A stretch of 50,025 nt of DNA from Candidatus Pacearchaeota archaeon UBA92 (lineage in GTDB: Archaea > Nanobdellota > Nanobdellia > Pacearchaeales > GW2011-AR1): assembly GCA_002497285.1 (NCBI GenBank), contig DANJ01000026.1:1-50025 (forward strand), given 5' to 3'. This document shows positions 50,011-50,025 of this stretch, piece after piece. Below the pieces are notes generated by a model. The model had not been told where the DNA came from and did not search any database. It saw only the letters and a program-made list of their open reading frames with translations. Position numbers and translations under genes: made by a program. The stretch's first letter is position 1, and each line of letters starts with the position of its first letter.

Positions 50011-50025
50011 ATGGAAACACAGGTT
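50011..50025 (+). CDS. Start of a truncated gene at the window edge
   Basis: ATG GAA ACA CAG GTT (METQV) preceded by GGAG six bases upstream and, ~110 nt earlier, a TATA-like ATATAAAA. Only five codons are in the window, so the product cannot be named. Confidence 0.35.

Noticed and set aside
1..50025. CRISPR array or cas operon
   Set aside because: No regularly spaced repeats and no cas genes were seen; the Cas4-like nuclease at 32192 stands alone.

Overview
The window is AT-rich archaeal DNA, most likely from a small-genome DPANN archaeon of the Pacearchaeota/Woesearchaeota type. This lineage is inferred from the mix of genes; I could not run a search. Archaeal markers are the exosome (Rrp4/Rrp41/Rrp42), RpoK, Sdo1, Rnp2/Pop5, PsmA/PsmB, KH-domain aCPSF1, a class I CCA enzyme, Mre11-Rad50, an archaeal SRP RNA, class III (pilin-type) signal peptides, and many TTTAAA-type TATA boxes 20-28 nt upstream of leaderless starts. 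Genes are tightly packed, with ATGA overlaps and few gaps above 300 bp.

Layout. 1-75: the hairpin end of a probable IS200/IS605-type element. 83-8702 (minus): the exosome/proteasome superoperon joined to rpoK-eno-rpsB, in transcription order serine protease, rnp2, psmA, sdo1, a frameshifted glycosylase-like gene, a 49-residue ORF, rrp4, rrp41, rrp42, rpoK, eno, rpsB; rpsB has its own promoter and a folded leader. 8776-18789 (plus): RNase J, a tail-anchored protein, a HemK/Mtq2-like methyltransferase, mre11-rad50, psmB, aCPSF1/FttA, a HAD phosphatase and a presenilin-like protease. 18865-21866: an unrecognised operon with a TrmB-type regulator, followed by a frameshifted secreted-protein gene. 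21863-25367 (minus): CCA enzyme, a pilin-like surface protein and the OapA/OapB/OapC (ArvABC) set. 25427-30385 (minus): two large cell-surface proteins. 30420-33440: RtcB, a PD-(D/E)XK nuclease and archease. 33433-44320 (minus): a type IV pilus-like cluster with an intein-split secretion ATPase, two T2SSF membrane proteins, a 54-residue helical protein and seven pilin-like proteins, with a FmrO-like rRNA methyltransferase on the opposite strand. 44380-48372 (minus): SRP RNA, a small membrane protein, argS and a large surface protein. 48578-49748 (plus): an intact tRNA-Thr(CGU) and a LAGLIDADG homing endonuclease gene lying between the 5' and 3' pieces of a second tRNA. 49749-50025: structured non-coding sequence and the first codons of a truncated gene.

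The genes cover RNA maturation and decay (exosome, RNase J, aCPSF1, RNase P protein, CCA enzyme, RtcB plus archease), protein turnover (both proteasome subunits, HtrA-like and presenilin-like proteases), DNA end repair (Mre11-Rad50) and a large investment in the cell surface (pilus machine, pilins, three big anchored proteins, a predicted vesicle GTPase set). Two homing-endonuclease elements are present, one protein-level (intein) and one tRNA-linked. The observations most worth following are the broken tRNA with nested tRNA-Thr and homing endonuclease, the structured rpsB leader, the FmrO-like methyltransferase sharing a palindromic TATA box with a pilin operon, the intein at the ATPase active site, and the octamer-repeat frameshift in a secreted protein.
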